Source of the DNA: Amnibacterium sp.
Lineage (GTDB): Bacteria; Actinomycetota; Actinomycetes; Actinomycetales; Microbacteriaceae
DNA length: 44,142 nucleotides
Assembly: GCF_025463795.1 (NCBI RefSeq)
Contig: NZ_JAODBE010000028.1
Span: 1 to 44,142 of the forward strand
Direction of reading: 5' to 3'
Shown: one piece after another, positions 25,838-34,944 of the stretch
Position numbering within the stretch: the first letter of the stretch is position 1
Layout: each line of letters begins with the position of its first letter
The notes under the pieces: model-generated
The model's input: the letters and a program-made list of their open reading frames with translations, nothing else
What the model was told of the DNA's origin: nothing
The model's database searches: none
Made by a program: the position numbers and the translations under genes

Positions 25838-27054
25838 CGGAGCTGCGTGAGGCGGTCGTCTGCACGCCCGTGCGCACGCCGGTGGGCCGGTACGGCGGCG
25901 CGCTCGCGACGCTCTCCGCCCAGACCCTCGCCACGACCGTTCTCACCGCGCTGCTCGAGCGCTCGGGCCTGCCGGGCGATGCGGTCGACGATGTGATCGT
26001 CGGTCAGTGCTACCCGACGACGGAGGCGCCCCCGATCGGCCGCGTGGCCGCGCTCGACGCCGGGCTGCCCGTGACGGCGACCGGCTACCAGCTCGACCGG
26101 CGCTGCGGGTCGGGCCTGCAGGCCGTCGTCAACGCGGCGATGCAGGTGCAGACCGGCGTCTCGGACGTCGTGATCGCCGCGGGCGTCGAGTCGATGAGCA
26201 ACGCCCCGTACTACACCGAGGAGGGGCGGCGCGGGCTGCCGCCCGCCGCCCTGGTGCTGCACGACGCGTTGAGCCGTGGGCGGGAGCGCGCCGGAGGCCG
26301 GTTCCATGCGACGCCGGACGGCAACATCGGCACGGCGGAGAGGTTGCGCCGCGAGTACCGGATCTCCCGGGAGCGCCAGGACGCGTACGCGCTGCAGTCG
26401 CACCGCCGGGCCGTCGCCGCCCAGGAGTCCGGCGCGTTCGATCGGGAGCTCGTGGCGGTCGATGTGCCGGGACGGAAGGGCGCCGTGACCGTGTCACGGG
26501 ACGAGCATCCGCGGGCGGAAACCTCCCTCGAGGCACTCGCGGCACTGCGCCCCGCGCTCGAGCGGAAGGATCCGGACGCCACCGTGACGGCCGGCAACGC
26601 GAGCGGGCAGAACGACGCCGCGGCCGCGTGCATCCTCACGACCCCGGATCGCGCCGAGGCGCTCGGGCTGGTCCCGCTCCTGCGCCTCGCGACGTGGGCC
26701 GTCGCAGGCGTCGAGCCGGAGCGGTTCGGGATCGGACCCGTGCCCGCCGCCCGACGCGCGGTGGAGCGGGCCGGCATCGGGTTCGACGACCTCGACGTGA
26801 TCGAGCTGAACGAGGCCTTCGCGGTGCAGGTGCTCGCCTGCCTCGACGAGTGGGGGGTCGACGACGCGGATCCGCGGCTCAACCCGCGGGGCAGCGGCAT
26901 CTCGATCGGCCATCCGCTCGGCGCGACAGGGGTGCGGATGCTCGCGACCCTCGCGAACGAGCTGCACGACCTGGGCGGCCGGTGGGCGCTCGAGACCACG
27001 TGCATCGGCGGCGGTCAGGGCCTCGCTGCCGTCTTCGAGCGCGTCGAGCGCTGA
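25834..27054 (+). CDS. pcaF: 3-oxoadipyl-CoA thiolase
   Basis: Thiolase of 406 residues cleaving 3-oxoadipyl-CoA to succinyl-CoA and acetyl-CoA, the last step of the pathway. C91 ([11 protein letters not shown]) is the acyl-carrying cysteine; H360 ([10 protein letters not shown]) and C390 (TTCIGGGQG) complete the site; NEAFAVQ is the standard thiolase motif. [18 protein letters not shown] is present in the loop domain. Context rather than sequence makes it oxoadipyl-specific; an acetyl-CoA acetyltransferase would look similar. It closes the operon and is followed by a large palindrome. Confidence 0.93.
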   Translation: MTELREAVVCTPVRTPVGRYGGALATLSAQTLATTVLTALLERSGLPGDAVDDVIVGQCYPTTEAPPIGRVAALDAGLPVTATGYQLDRRCGSGLQAVVNAAMQVQTGVSDVVIAAGVESMSNAPYYTEEGRRGLPPAALVLHDALSRGRERAGGRFHATPDGNIGTAERLRREYRISRERQDAYALQSHRRAVAAQESGAFDRELVAVDVPGRKGAVTVSRDEHPRAETSLEALAALRPALERKDPDATVTAGNASGQNDAAAACILTTPDRAEALGLVPLLRLATWAVAGVEPERFGIGPVPAARRAVERAGIGFDDLDVIELNEAFAVQVLACLDEWGVDDADPRLNPRGSGISIGHPLGATGVRMLATLANELHDLGGRWALETTCIGGGQGLAAVFERVER

Positions 27055-27061
27055 AACGCGG

Positions 27062-27114
27062 ACTTGCCACTTTCCGCCCTCAAACGGCTCGGATGAGGGC
27101 AGAAAGTGGCAAGT
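27062..27114. terminator. Long palindrome (21-nt arms) between converging pcaF and pckG regions
   Basis: Arms at 27062-27082 and 27094-27114, 20 of 21 positions paired, 11-nt loop; the left arm starts ACTTGCCACTTTC and the right ends GTGGCAAGT. It starts 8 nt after the pcaF stop. It is symmetric enough to act as a bidirectional terminator. Its sequence is unrelated to the 88-nt palindromes at 15878 and 17023. Confidence 0.7.
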
Positions 27115-27158
27115 GTGCGTGGGTCCGTGCGCTCCTTCGCGCCGGCCTGCGAGGGGTC

Positions 27159-27320
27159 ATACGAGCCGCTTCACGCCGCCGCACAGGCGAAGCCGGCCCG
27201 GTCGATCCATTCGAGCACCCGACCGGCCTGCACCGACCCGGCGTCGACAGCGGCGTCCGACGGGAGCGCGAGGAACCGGAGGGTGGTGGCCCCGCTCGGC
27301 GCCGACCGTCGCGTCGAGGG
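27159..27320 (-). pseudogene. Remnant of an acyl-CoA thioesterase (N-terminal hotdog part)
   Basis: Directly after the pckG stop and in the same frame, the minus strand reads TTLRFLALPSDAAVDAG then SVQAGRVLEWIDRAGFACAA, which closely resembles the first ~35 residues of actinobacterial acyl-CoA thioesterases (LRFLAAPTD...VxGGRVLEWIDKAGYACA). The expected Met is absent. Where the family continues W-S-G-S-Y, the sequence has TGA (27173-27171) and then S-G-S-Y, so a Trp codon appears to have become a stop. Similarity ends there and the 27062-27114 palindrome follows. I see no intact thioesterase in the window. The identification rests on recalled family sequence. Confidence 0.65.
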
Positions 27321-29162
27321 TCATGCGTACGAGCCGAGCCGCCAGCGCAGCTGCTGCAGCCGGCGCACGAGCGGGCGGGGCACGCGGTCCCCGAAGCGGG
27401 CGAACAGCCCTTCGATCTCGTCGCACTCGTGCCGCCAGCCGGCGGCGTCGACCGTGAGCAGCTCGCGCACGTCGGCGTCGGGCAGCGCGAGGCCGGCGAG
27501 GTCGAGATCGTGCCGGTAGGGCAGCAGGCCGATGGGCGAGACGACGGCATCGGCCTCGTGCTCGATCCGGGCGACGATCCAGTCGAGCACGCGGATGTTG
27601 TCTCCGTAGCCCGGCCAGAGGAAGCGGCCGTCGTTCCCCTTCCGGAACCAGTTGACGCGGAAGATCCGCGGCGCCTTCGTGCCGAGGCGCTCGCCGACCC
27701 GCAGCCAATGGTTCCAGTGCTCGGCCATGTCGTAGCCGCCGAAGGGCAGCATGGCGAACGGGTCGAACCGCAGCTCGCCGACCGGACCCTCCGCGGCGGC
27801 GGTCTGCTCGCTCGCGATGGTGGCGCCCATGAAGACGCCGTCGGTCCAGTCGGCGGCTTCGGCGACGAGCGGCACGTTGCGGGCGCGGCGGCCGCCGAAC
27901 ACGATCGCGTCGATCGCCACGCCGTCGGGGGAGTCCCAGTCGTCGGCGAGCACCGGGCACTGCTCCGCCGCGACCGTGAAGCGAGCGTTCGGATGCGCGG
28001 CCGGCCGGCCGGAGCGGGGCGACCACGGCTCGCCCCGCCAGTCGATCAGCCCGTCCGGCGGCGTCGGCGTCATCCCCTCCCACCAGACGTCGCCGTCGGG
28101 TCGCAGCGCGACGTTCGTGAAGATCGTGTTGCCCCACATCGTCGCCATCGCCGCCGGGTTGGTGGCCTCACCCGTGCCCGGGGCGACTCCGAAGAAGCCC
28201 GCCTCGGGGTTGATGGCGCGCAGCCGCCCGTCCGCGCCCTGCCGGAGCCATGCGATGTCGTCGCCGATCGTCTCGACCCGCCACCCGGGTCGGCTGGGCT
28301 GCAGCATCGCGAAGTTCGTCTTGCCGCACGCCGAGGGGAACGCCGCGGCGACGTGGTGGACACGGCCTGCGGGCGAGGTGAGCTTGATGAGCAGCATGTG
28401 CTCGGCGAGCCAGCCCTCGTCGCGGGCCATCACCGAGGCGATCCGGAGGGCGAAGCACTTCTTCGCCAGCAGCGCGTTGCCGCCGTAGCCGGACCCGTAC
28501 GACCAGATCTCCCGCGTCTCCGGGAAGTGGGCGATGACCTTCACCGCGTTCGACGGCCACGGCAGGTCCGGGATCCGCCGGCCCTCCCCGTCGATCAGCG
28601 GCATGCCGACCGAGTGCACGGCCGGCACCCACGAGGTGGTCCCCTGGATCTCCGCCAGCGCCTCGTCGCCCATCCGGGTCATCAGGCCCATCGAGAGCAC
28701 GACGTAGGGCGAGTCGGTCACCTGCACGCCGAGCTGCGAGATGGCTCCGCCCACCGGCCCCATCGAGAACGGCAGCACGTACATCGTGCGACCGCGCATG
28801 GCGCCGGCGAAGCGCGTGCCGAGCTCGTCCCGCATCCCGGCGGGGTCCCGCCAGTTGTTGGTCGGACCGGCGTCCGCGGCCGTCGCGGAGCAGATGAAGG
28901 TGCGGTCCTCCAGCCGGGCGACGTCGGCCGGGTCGCTCCGGGCGAGGAAGCTGTTCGGGCGCCACTCCGGATTCAGCCGGATCAGGGCCCCGTCGGCGAC
29001 CATCGCCTTCGCGAGCCGGTCCGCCTCGGCGGCGCTGCCGTCGCACCACACCACCCGGTCCGGCCCGGTGAGGGCGGCGATCCCGCCGACCCAGTCCTCG
29101 AGGGCGGCCCTCCCGTGGAAGCGGGCGGCGCTCGGTGCGGATGCGACGGGCAGTACGGACAC
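27321..29162 (-). CDS. pckG: Phosphoenolpyruvate carboxykinase (GTP)
   Basis: Gluconeogenic enzyme of 613 residues converting oxaloacetate and GTP to PEP, GDP and CO2. The P-loop is FPSACGKTN (275-283), with the reactive Cys279 typical of GTP-dependent PEPCK. Other family motifs: [43 protein letters not shown] and FGGRR. GTG 29162 is preceded by GGGAGG. It is divergent from the RamB-like regulator and convergent with pcaF. Placement next to an operon that yields C2 and C4 units fits growth on acids. A thioesterase remnant follows the stop. Confidence 0.97.
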   Translation of the reverse strand: MSVLPVASAPSAARFHGRAALEDWVGGIAALTGPDRVVWCDGSAAEADRLAKAMVADGALIRLNPEWRPNSFLARSDPADVARLEDRTFICSATAADAGPTNNWRDPAGMRDELGTRFAGAMRGRTMYVLPFSMGPVGGAISQLGVQVTDSPYVVLSMGLMTRMGDEALAEIQGTTSWVPAVHSVGMPLIDGEGRRIPDLPWPSNAVKVIAHFPETREIWSYGSGYGGNALLAKKCFALRIASVMARDEGWLAEHMLLIKLTSPAGRVHHVAAAFPSACGKTNFAMLQPSRPGWRVETIGDDIAWLRQGADGRLRAINPEAGFFGVAPGTGEATNPAAMATMWGNTIFTNVALRPDGDVWWEGMTPTPPDGLIDWRGEPWSPRSGRPAAHPNARFTVAAEQCPVLADDWDSPDGVAIDAIVFGGRRARNVPLVAEAADWTDGVFMGATIASEQTAAAEGPVGELRFDPFAMLPFGGYDMAEHWNHWLRVGERLGTKAPRIFRVNWFRKGNDGRFLWPGYGDNIRVLDWIVARIEHEADAVVSPIGLLPYRHDLDLAGLALPDADVRELLTVDAAGWRHECDEIEGLFARFGDRVPRPLVRRLQQLRWRLGSYA

Positions 29163-29238
29163 GGTGCCTCCCGGAAAGAAACGGCCTGTCTTCCACTGTT
29201 GCGCGCATTGCGTGGACCGTACAGGCTGTGCGAAGGAG

Positions 29239-29254
29239 AAGATCGGCCGATCTT
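29239..29254. promoter_or_regulatory. Perfect 16-bp palindrome upstream of the RamB-like gene
   Basis: AAGATCGGCCGATCTT, perfectly symmetric, ends 18 nt before the regulator's ATG and lies in the 110-bp divergent region shared with pckG. An 8-bp TGCGCGCA occurs upstream at about 29200-29207. Either may be an operator; the 16-bp site is well placed for autoregulation. Confidence 0.5.
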
Positions 29255-29272
29255 TCCGATAGGAGAAGAACG

Positions 29273-30697
29273 ATGGATGCGCTGCTCGTCGGCCGCCAGA
29301 TCCGCGCGCGGCGACGGGCGGCAGGGCTCACGCTCGACGACCTCGGCGAGCGGACGGGCATCGCGGCGAGCCGGCTGTCCCTCATCGAGAACGGACGCCG
29401 GGAGCCGCGGCTCTCGCAGCTCGCCTCGATCGCCGCGGCGCTCGGCGCCGAGATGCCGGCGCTCCTCGCGGACGAGGCCCCTGACGAGCGCACCGCGCTG
29501 GAGGTCGAGCTGGAGCGCTTCCAGCAGTCCCCGCTCTACGCGGAGCTGGGCCTCCCGGCCGTGCCCGCCTCGCGCACCCTGCCGCAGGACGCGCTGGAGG
29601 CGCTCGTGGGGCTGCACCGGGAGCTGCGCCGCCGGGCGGAGCGCGCGATCGCGACGCCCGAGGAGGCGCGTCGGGCGAACACGGCGCTGCGGCGGGCGAG
29701 CCGCGAGCGGAACAACCACCTCCCCGCCATCGAGCGGGCGGCGCTCGAGCTGCTCGCGGTCGTCGGCCACGAGCGCGGCGCCCTCACCCACCGCTCCGTG
29801 GGCCTCATGGCGAAGCACCTCGGCTTCTCGATCATCCACGTGAACGACCTGCCGCACTCCACGCGGTCGGTCACGGACCTCGAGAACGGCCGCATCTACC
29901 TGCCCCCCGCCTCCATCCCGGGCGGTCACGGCCTGCGGGCGCTCGCGCTGCAGGCGATGGCGCACCGGGTGCTCGGCCACCACGAGCCGCGCGACTACGC
30001 CGAGTTCCTCGAGCAGCGGCTCGAGATCAACGCCTTCGCCGCCGCGTGCCTCATGCCCGAGCCGGCGAGCGTCGAGTTCCTCGCCGCGGCCAAGCAGCGC
30101 CGCGACCTGGCGGTGGAGGACTTCCGCGACGCGTTCGGCGTCACCCACGAGGCGGCGGCGCTGCGGCTCACCAACCTCGCGACCGTGCACCTCGACCTGC
30201 GACTGCACTTCCTCCGCGTCGCGGACGACGGCGCGATCACGAAGGCCTACGAGAACGACGACCTGCCCCTGCCCGCGGACGTGTCCGGATCCGTCGAGGG
30301 GCAGTTCGTGCATCCGGCGTGGGCCGCCCGCGCCGCGTTCGAGCGCACGAACAGAACGACGGAGTTCTACCAGTACACCGACACCCCGGCCGGCACCTTC
30401 TGGTGCTCGACCCAGACGGGCACATCGGCCTCGGAGGAGTTCTCGATCACCGTCGGCGTGCGGTTCGCGGACGCGAAGTGGTTCCGCGGCCGTGAGACCG
30501 CGGAGCGGGCGGATGCGCGGGTCGCGGGCGCTCGCCGCGACGGCCGGGACGCCGAGCTCGCCGCCCGGTGGAGCGGGAAGGCGTGGCCGAGCGCGAAGCT
30601 GCACGCGCACGTGCTGTCGCCGCTGCCGACCGGCACCTTCCCGGGCGTCGACGACGCGGAGGTGTACCGCTTCCTTGCGGCGCATGCGAGCCGCTAG
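29273..30697 (+). CDS. RamB/ScfR-type transcriptional regulator (XRE HTH + IrrE-like + DUF2083)
   Basis: Regulator of 474 residues. Residues about 7-62 are an XRE HTH ([40 protein letters not shown]). The middle (about 180-290) is the IrrE/M78-like domain; [12 protein letters not shown] replaces the protease HExxH, so it should be inactive as a protease. The C-terminal ~150 residues correspond to DUF2083. In Corynebacterium, RamB controls acetate and glyoxylate-shunt genes and responds to carbon source. Here it is divergent from pckG, which makes control of gluconeogenesis likely. ATG 29273 has AGGAGAAG upstream; the longer frame has no support. Confidence 0.88.
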   Translation: MDALLVGRQIRARRRAAGLTLDDLGERTGIAASRLSLIENGRREPRLSQLASIAAALGAEMPALLADEAPDERTALEVELERFQQSPLYAELGLPAVPASRTLPQDALEALVGLHRELRRRAERAIATPEEARRANTALRRASRERNNHLPAIERAALELLAVVGHERGALTHRSVGLMAKHLGFSIIHVNDLPHSTRSVTDLENGRIYLPPASIPGGHGLRALALQAMAHRVLGHHEPRDYAEFLEQRLEINAFAAACLMPEPASVEFLAAAKQRRDLAVEDFRDAFGVTHEAAALRLTNLATVHLDLRLHFLRVADDGAITKAYENDDLPLPADVSGSVEGQFVHPAWAARAAFERTNRTTEFYQYTDTPAGTFWCSTQTGTSASEEFSITVGVRFADAKWFRGRETAERADARVAGARRDGRDAELAARWSGKAWPSAKLHAHVLSPLPTGTFPGVDDAEVYRFLAAHASR

Positions 30698-30711
30698 CTC
30701 GGAGCAGAGCG

Positions 30712-30734
30712 CCGAGGGCCGTCTCGGCCCTCGG
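30712..30734 (+). terminator. Terminator hairpin after the RamB-like gene
   Basis: CCGAGGGCCG (30712-30721) and CGGCCCTCGG (30725-30734) pair perfectly around TCT, 14 nt after the stop. No T-tract. Confidence 0.75.
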
Positions 30735-30790
30735 ACCCGACGGGGCATCGAGGCCGTCCGGCTGGCCGCTCTCCTGAAGGAAGGGCGCGC

Positions 30791-30796
30791 TACCCT
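30791..30796 (+). promoter_or_regulatory. Putative -10 box of the FUSC gene
   Basis: TACCCT, 30 nt before the ATG at 30827, just downstream of the terminator at 30712-30734. No clear -35. Confidence 0.3.
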
Positions 30797-30826
30797 GCGC
30801 GCATCCTCTGCAGGGCGGAGCGGGGC

Positions 30827-32008
30827 ATGACGACGGGCGCGTTCGATCGGCGGCGGTGGCGCATCGGTGCCCGGCGGCTGCTGCACCTCGTCTGGCCGTC
30901 GTCCCCGGCGTCGTGGCGGGAGGTTCCGTCTCTGCTGCGGCCGCAGGCGGTGCAGATCGCCCGTCTCACGGTGGCGGCCGTCGTCGCCTACGTCGCCGCC
31001 GAGCTCGTCACGCCGGGGACGCTCGACCTCACCGCGCCGCTCACCGCGCTCCTGGTGGTGCAGGCCTCGACGGTGGGCACGCTCCAGATGGGGATCGTGC
31101 GCGTCGGCGCGGTGCTGACGGGCGTGCTCGTCGCGGTCGGCGTCTCGACGTGGATCGGCCTGACGTGGTGGAGCCTGGCGCTCGCGATCGCGGCGTCGCT
31201 CACGCTCGCGAAGCTGCTCCGCCTCGGGGAGCAGTCGCTCGAGACGCCGATCAGCGCGATGCTCATCCTGGCGGTCTCCGCCCATCACCAGGCCGCCCAG
31301 GTGCGGATCGTCAACACGCTCATCGGCACGGCCGTCGGGATCCTGTTCAGCCTCGTCGTGCCGGTCGCGATCCCGAACAGGACGGCGGCGGACGCGGTGC
31401 GGCGGGTGGCGCGCTCCCAGGCCGCGCTGCTCGACGAGGTCGCCTCGACGCTCGGTGAGCGCCCTCCGGCGCCGGAGGAGCTGGAGGCGTGGGCCGCCTG
31501 GGCGGAGCACATCGGCACCGAGGTGGTCGAGGCGTCCCTGGCGATCCGCGCGATCGAGGAGGCGCGTCGGCTCAACCCTCGCGCGCTCGGGTCGGCGCGC
31601 CTCGATCCCGCGCTCCGGTCGGCGCTCGCCCGACTGGATCGATGCCTCGCCGCCGAGCGGGCGCTGCTCGTGGTCCTCGGCGGCCAGGAGGCACGGCCCA
31701 CGGGATCACCGGGACCGACCGCGGGTGAGGTGCGTCGGGCGTTCGCCGTGCTGCTCGACGACATCGCGGGCGCGCTCCGCGCCTACGGCGACGCCGCCGG
31801 CGCTGCGGACAGACGCCCGGCCGATCGGGAGGCGGCCCTGTCGCGCACCCTCGAGACGGTCCGCGAGACGCGGGCGGTGCTCACCGAGCTGCGGCTGCTC
31901 GACGTGGACCCGCGCGACCGGCCGGACCTCTGGATGCTGCAGGGCTCCGTGCTCGCCGCCGTCGAGCACGTGCTGGCGCAGCTCGATGCCGCCCGCGACG
32001 AGGCCTGA
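30827..32008 (+). CDS. FUSC-family (aromatic-acid-exporter-like) membrane protein
   Basis: Protein of 393 residues. Residues about 40-185 hold five or six hydrophobic helices (RLTVAAVVAYVAAELV, LDLTAPLTALLVVQAS, VGAVLTGVLVAVGVSTWIG, LALAIAASLTLAKLL, TLIGTAVGILFSLVVPV), the FUSC/ArAE layout. The rest is a soluble, helical, Ala/Glu/Arg-rich cytosolic domain. Relatives export aromatic acids or other small organics; the pob/pca operon 4 kb upstream makes that tempting but unproven. Its stop is only 3 nt from the stop of the converging aminotransferase fusion. Confidence 0.82.
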   Translation: MTTGAFDRRRWRIGARRLLHLVWPSSPASWREVPSLLRPQAVQIARLTVAAVVAYVAAELVTPGTLDLTAPLTALLVVQASTVGTLQMGIVRVGAVLTGVLVAVGVSTWIGLTWWSLALAIAASLTLAKLLRLGEQSLETPISAMLILAVSAHHQAAQVRIVNTLIGTAVGILFSLVVPVAIPNRTAADAVRRVARSQAALLDEVASTLGERPPAPEELEAWAAWAEHIGTEVVEASLAIRAIEEARRLNPRALGSARLDPALRSALARLDRCLAAERALLVVLGGQEARPTGSPGPTAGEVRRAFAVLLDDIAGALRAYGDAAGAADRRPADREAALSRTLETVRETRAVLTELRLLDVDPRDRPDLWMLQGSVLAAVEHVLAQLDAARDEA

Positions 32009-32011
32009 GCA

Positions 32012-34918
32012 TCACCAGCCGTCGGTCAGGGTCCGGTCGAGGGCGTCGACGAAGGCGTCCGCGCTCGCCCGCGAGATGCAGAGCGGCGGCTTCACCTTGA
32101 GGATGTTCTGCCGGTCGCCGGTCGGCTGCACCACCACGCCGAGCTCGAGCATCCGGTCGCAGATCCGCGCCGTCTCCTCGGTGGCGGGTTCGAGGGTCGA
32201 GGCGTCCCGCACCAGCTCGACACCCTGGTAGAGCCCGCACCCGTGCACGGCGCCGATCAGCGGATGCCGCGTCCGCAGGGCCTCGAGCCGCCGGTGCACC
32301 CGGTCGCCGACCTCGCGGGCGTGCTCCTGCAGCCGCTCGTCCGCCATCACGGCCAGCACCTCGGAGCCGATCCGGGCGGACAGCGTGCTGCCGCCGGCGG
32401 ACGAGAAGAAGGAGCCCTGCGCGGCGAGCGCGTCCGCGATCTCCCGGCGCGTGATCACCGCCCCGAGCGGATGCCCGTTCCCCATCGCCTTCGCGACCGT
32501 GACGACATCCGGCACGACGTCCTCGTGCTGCTCGAAGCCCCAGAACACGTCGCCCTGCCGGCCGTAGCCGACCTGCACCTCGTCGTCGATGCAGATCCCG
32601 CCGTGCCGGCGGACGGCGTCGTACACGGCCGCGAGGTAGCCGGGCGGTACCTCGATCGCGCCCGCGTTGCCGTTGCGCGGCTCCGCCAGGAACGCCCCGA
32701 GGGGGCGGCCGGCGGCGGCGAGACGGTCGATCTCGGCCACCGCGTCGGCCGAGTAGCGGGCGCCGGCCCCGGCGCCGCGGTACCGGCCGCGGTAGGTGTT
32801 CGGCGCGTCCACGACGTGGACCCAGCCCGGCCGGGTCTCGTCGGCGAGCGGGTTGTCGGAGACGGAGGTGGAGGCGGCGTCGGTCGCGACGGTCCAGCCG
32901 TGGTACGACTCGCGCACGACGAGCACGTCCTCGCGCCCCGTGAAGGCGCGGGCCAGGCGCAGCGCGAGGTCGACGGCCTCACTGCCGCTGTTCACGAGCA
33001 GCACGGTGTCGAACGGCGCGGGCAGGGTGGCGAGCAGGCGCTCGCTGAGATCGGCGACGGCGCCGTAGTGGAACCGCGAGTTCGTGTTCAGCATCGACCA
33101 CTGGTCCGCCGCCGCCGCGGCGATCCGCGGGTGCCCATGCCCGAGCGCCGTGACGTTGTCGACCATGTCGACCAGGTGGCGGCCTGCGGTGTCGATCAGG
33201 AACTCCCGCACGCCCCGCTCGATGCGCGGCGGATCCGCGTAGTAGTGGGACTGCAGGCTCGAGTAGCTGCGATCGCGGCGGGCGAGCACGGATGCGGGCG
33301 GCTCCTCCGCGGGTGCCGCGGGGAGACCGAGCAGCGGGGACGGATCCGGGCAGCGTGCGCCCCACGCGGCGACCTCGCCCGCGGGCACGAAGCGCGGGGG
33401 ATCCGCGACGCCGCCCGGCACGACCGCCTGGATCCACGCGGATGTCGTGACGCGGGCGATAGGCTCGCCTGCGGCCACCGCCCGGTCCGGGCCCTCGGGT
33501 GCGACCCCGTCGATGCGCAGCTCCAGCCCGTCCGCGAGCAGGCGGACGCCGTTCCCGCTCGAGCGCGCCCGTCCCGCGAACGGTGCCCGCAGCACCTGAG
33601 GGGCGGCGACCAGCAGCTCGACGCCGAGGGCGGCGTTGCGGGGCTCCTCGGCGGACGGCGCCGCGCTCCGGGTCAGCCGGGCCTCGCCGTACCGCGTGAC
33701 GGCGGCCCCGGCGGCACCGGCCGCCGTCGCCAGTAACCGCTCCTCCGTCGCACGCGGGTCGACGAGCCAGTCCCCGTCCCGGAGAGCGCGGCTCGACCAG
33801 CCGAGGTCGATCACGTCCGGGCTGGCGGGAAGCACCGGAGCCGAGGCCGCCGGCAGCGCCGGCGCCTCGGTGGGCCGGCCGAGGTGCCGCCGGATCGCCG
33901 CGGTCGCCACGGCCGGATCGAAGCCGGCCGGCACGGCGAACATGAGCCACTCCCTCTCCCTGGCCGAGTCGGCGTAGGCGTTCTCCGGGTCGATCGCGAC
34001 CTGCTGCTCGCCGGACACGACGAGCGTCGCGCCGCGCAGCACGAGCAGCGACCACACCGCCGCCAGCTCCTCGTCCGTGAGCCGCACCCGGGCGTCGAAC
34101 GCGGCGAGCACCGGCAGCACGGCGAGGGGCGACGCGGGATCGTGGTGGAACACCGCGCTGCAGGCGACGGCGGCCTCGGCGACGCGCCAGCCGAGTGCCG
34201 CGTCACCGAAGTCGATCACTCCGGTGATCCGCGGCCGCCCGTCGATGCCGGTCTCCGCGACCGTGTTGTCGTCGGTGAGGTCACCGTGCACGACCTGCAC
34301 CGGCAGCCGGGCGGCCAGCGCCTCGAGCGCCGCTGCCGCCGCCCCGGCCGCCGCCGCGACCTGCGCCCGCCGGTCCTCGTCGGCGACGAACGGCAGCAGG
34401 TCCGTGACGACCTGCTCCGCGTGCCGCAGGTCCCACTGCAGCCGCCTGTCGAAGCCCGGATGGTCGAGGGGCGCGAGGGCCTGGACGACCGCGCCGGCGG
34501 TGTCGCCGAGTCCGGCGGCGGTCTCCGCCGCAAGGTGCCGCCGATCGGTGAGCGGCACACCGTCGACGAACGTGAGCAGGCGCACGACATGCGGCCGGCC
34601 GTCCAGCTCGACCAGCGGGCACTCGGTGCCGTCGACTGCCGCCACCGGGACGGGGCAGCGGATGCCGTGGGCCGAGACGGCCCGCATGGCGAGGTTCTGG
34701 GCCTCGACCTCGGCCACCGGGAACGCCGGGTTGCCCACCTTCAGCAGGAAGCGGCCGCGCGGACCGTCGATGCGGAAGTTGCGGTCCTGCTGGCTGCCCA
34801 GCTCCTCGAGGTCCCCGGTCACCCCGAAGAGGCGCTCCGCGAGGGAGCGGGCCGACTCGAGGTCGACCTGCGGCCGGGGCAGGCCGCCGAACGCGGGGCT
34901 GGGAGGTGCTTCCGTCAC
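32012..34918 (-). CDS. Kinase-aminotransferase fusion (APH domain + beta-barrel + class III PLP enzyme)
   Basis: Protein of 968 residues. Residues 1-330 are an aminoglycoside-phosphotransferase-like kinase with catalytic H211-G-D213 and N218 (HGDLTDDN) and D236 (IDFGDA). Residues about 400-530 look like a small beta domain (APFAGRARSSGNGVRLLADG, AVAAGEPIARV), perhaps lipoyl-like. Residues about 545-965 are a class III aminotransferase with the PLP lysine K810 (TVAKAMGNG) and SGSEAVDLALRLARAFTG. The separate human counterparts are hydroxylysine kinase and the phospholyases PHYKPL/ETNPPL, so a kinase plus phospho-amine lyase in one chain is likely. True substrate unknown. GTG 34918 has GGAGG close upstream. 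Confidence 0.85.
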   Translation of the reverse strand: MTEAPPSPAFGGLPRPQVDLESARSLAERLFGVTGDLEELGSQQDRNFRIDGPRGRFLLKVGNPAFPVAEVEAQNLAMRAVSAHGIRCPVPVAAVDGTECPLVELDGRPHVVRLLTFVDGVPLTDRRHLAAETAAGLGDTAGAVVQALAPLDHPGFDRRLQWDLRHAEQVVTDLLPFVADEDRRAQVAAAAGAAAAALEALAARLPVQVVHGDLTDDNTVAETGIDGRPRITGVIDFGDAALGWRVAEAAVACSAVFHHDPASPLAVLPVLAAFDARVRLTDEELAAVWSLLVLRGATLVVSGEQQVAIDPENAYADSAREREWLMFAVPAGFDPAVATAAIRRHLGRPTEAPALPAASAPVLPASPDVIDLGWSSRALRDGDWLVDPRATEERLLATAAGAAGAAVTRYGEARLTRSAAPSAEEPRNAALGVELLVAAPQVLRAPFAGRARSSGNGVRLLADGLELRIDGVAPEGPDRAVAAGEPIARVTTSAWIQAVVPGGVADPPRFVPAGEVAAWGARCPDPSPLLGLPAAPAEEPPASVLARRDRSYSSLQSHYYADPPRIERGVREFLIDTAGRHLVDMVDNVTALGHGHPRIAAAAADQWSMLNTNSRFHYGAVADLSERLLATLPAPFDTVLLVNSGSEAVDLALRLARAFTGREDVLVVRESYHGWTVATDAASTSVSDNPLADETRPGWVHVVDAPNTYRGRYRGAGAGARYSADAVAEIDRLAAAGRPLGAFLAEPRNGNAGAIEVPPGYLAAVYDAVRRHGGICIDDEVQVGYGRQGDVFWGFEQHEDVVPDVVTVAKAMGNGHPLGAVITRREIADALAAQGSFFSSAGGSTLSARIGSEVLAVMADERLQEHAREVGDRVHRRLEALRTRHPLIGAVHGCGLYQGVELVRDASTLEPATEETARICDRMLELGVVVQPTGDRQNILKVKPPLCISRASADAFVDALDRTLTDGW

Positions 34919-34944
34919 GTCCTCCACCTTCCCGCATCCGCACC

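Noticed and set aside
27157-27324. Short minus-strand frame starting at the ATG that overlaps the pckG stop
   Set aside because: Its translation is Arg/Pro-rich and matches nothing; the neighbouring frame, in phase with pckG, carries the thioesterase-like remnant instead.
26007-29843. Continuous 1278-codon plus-strand open frame across pcaF, pckG and the regulator
   Set aside because: It crosses three confident genes in other frames, two orientations and a palindrome; composition is low-complexity.
29800-30080. Active M78 (IrrE-like) protease in the RamB-like regulator
   Set aside because: The zinc motif HExxH is replaced by HRVLGHH; the domain is most likely a sensor or structural part.
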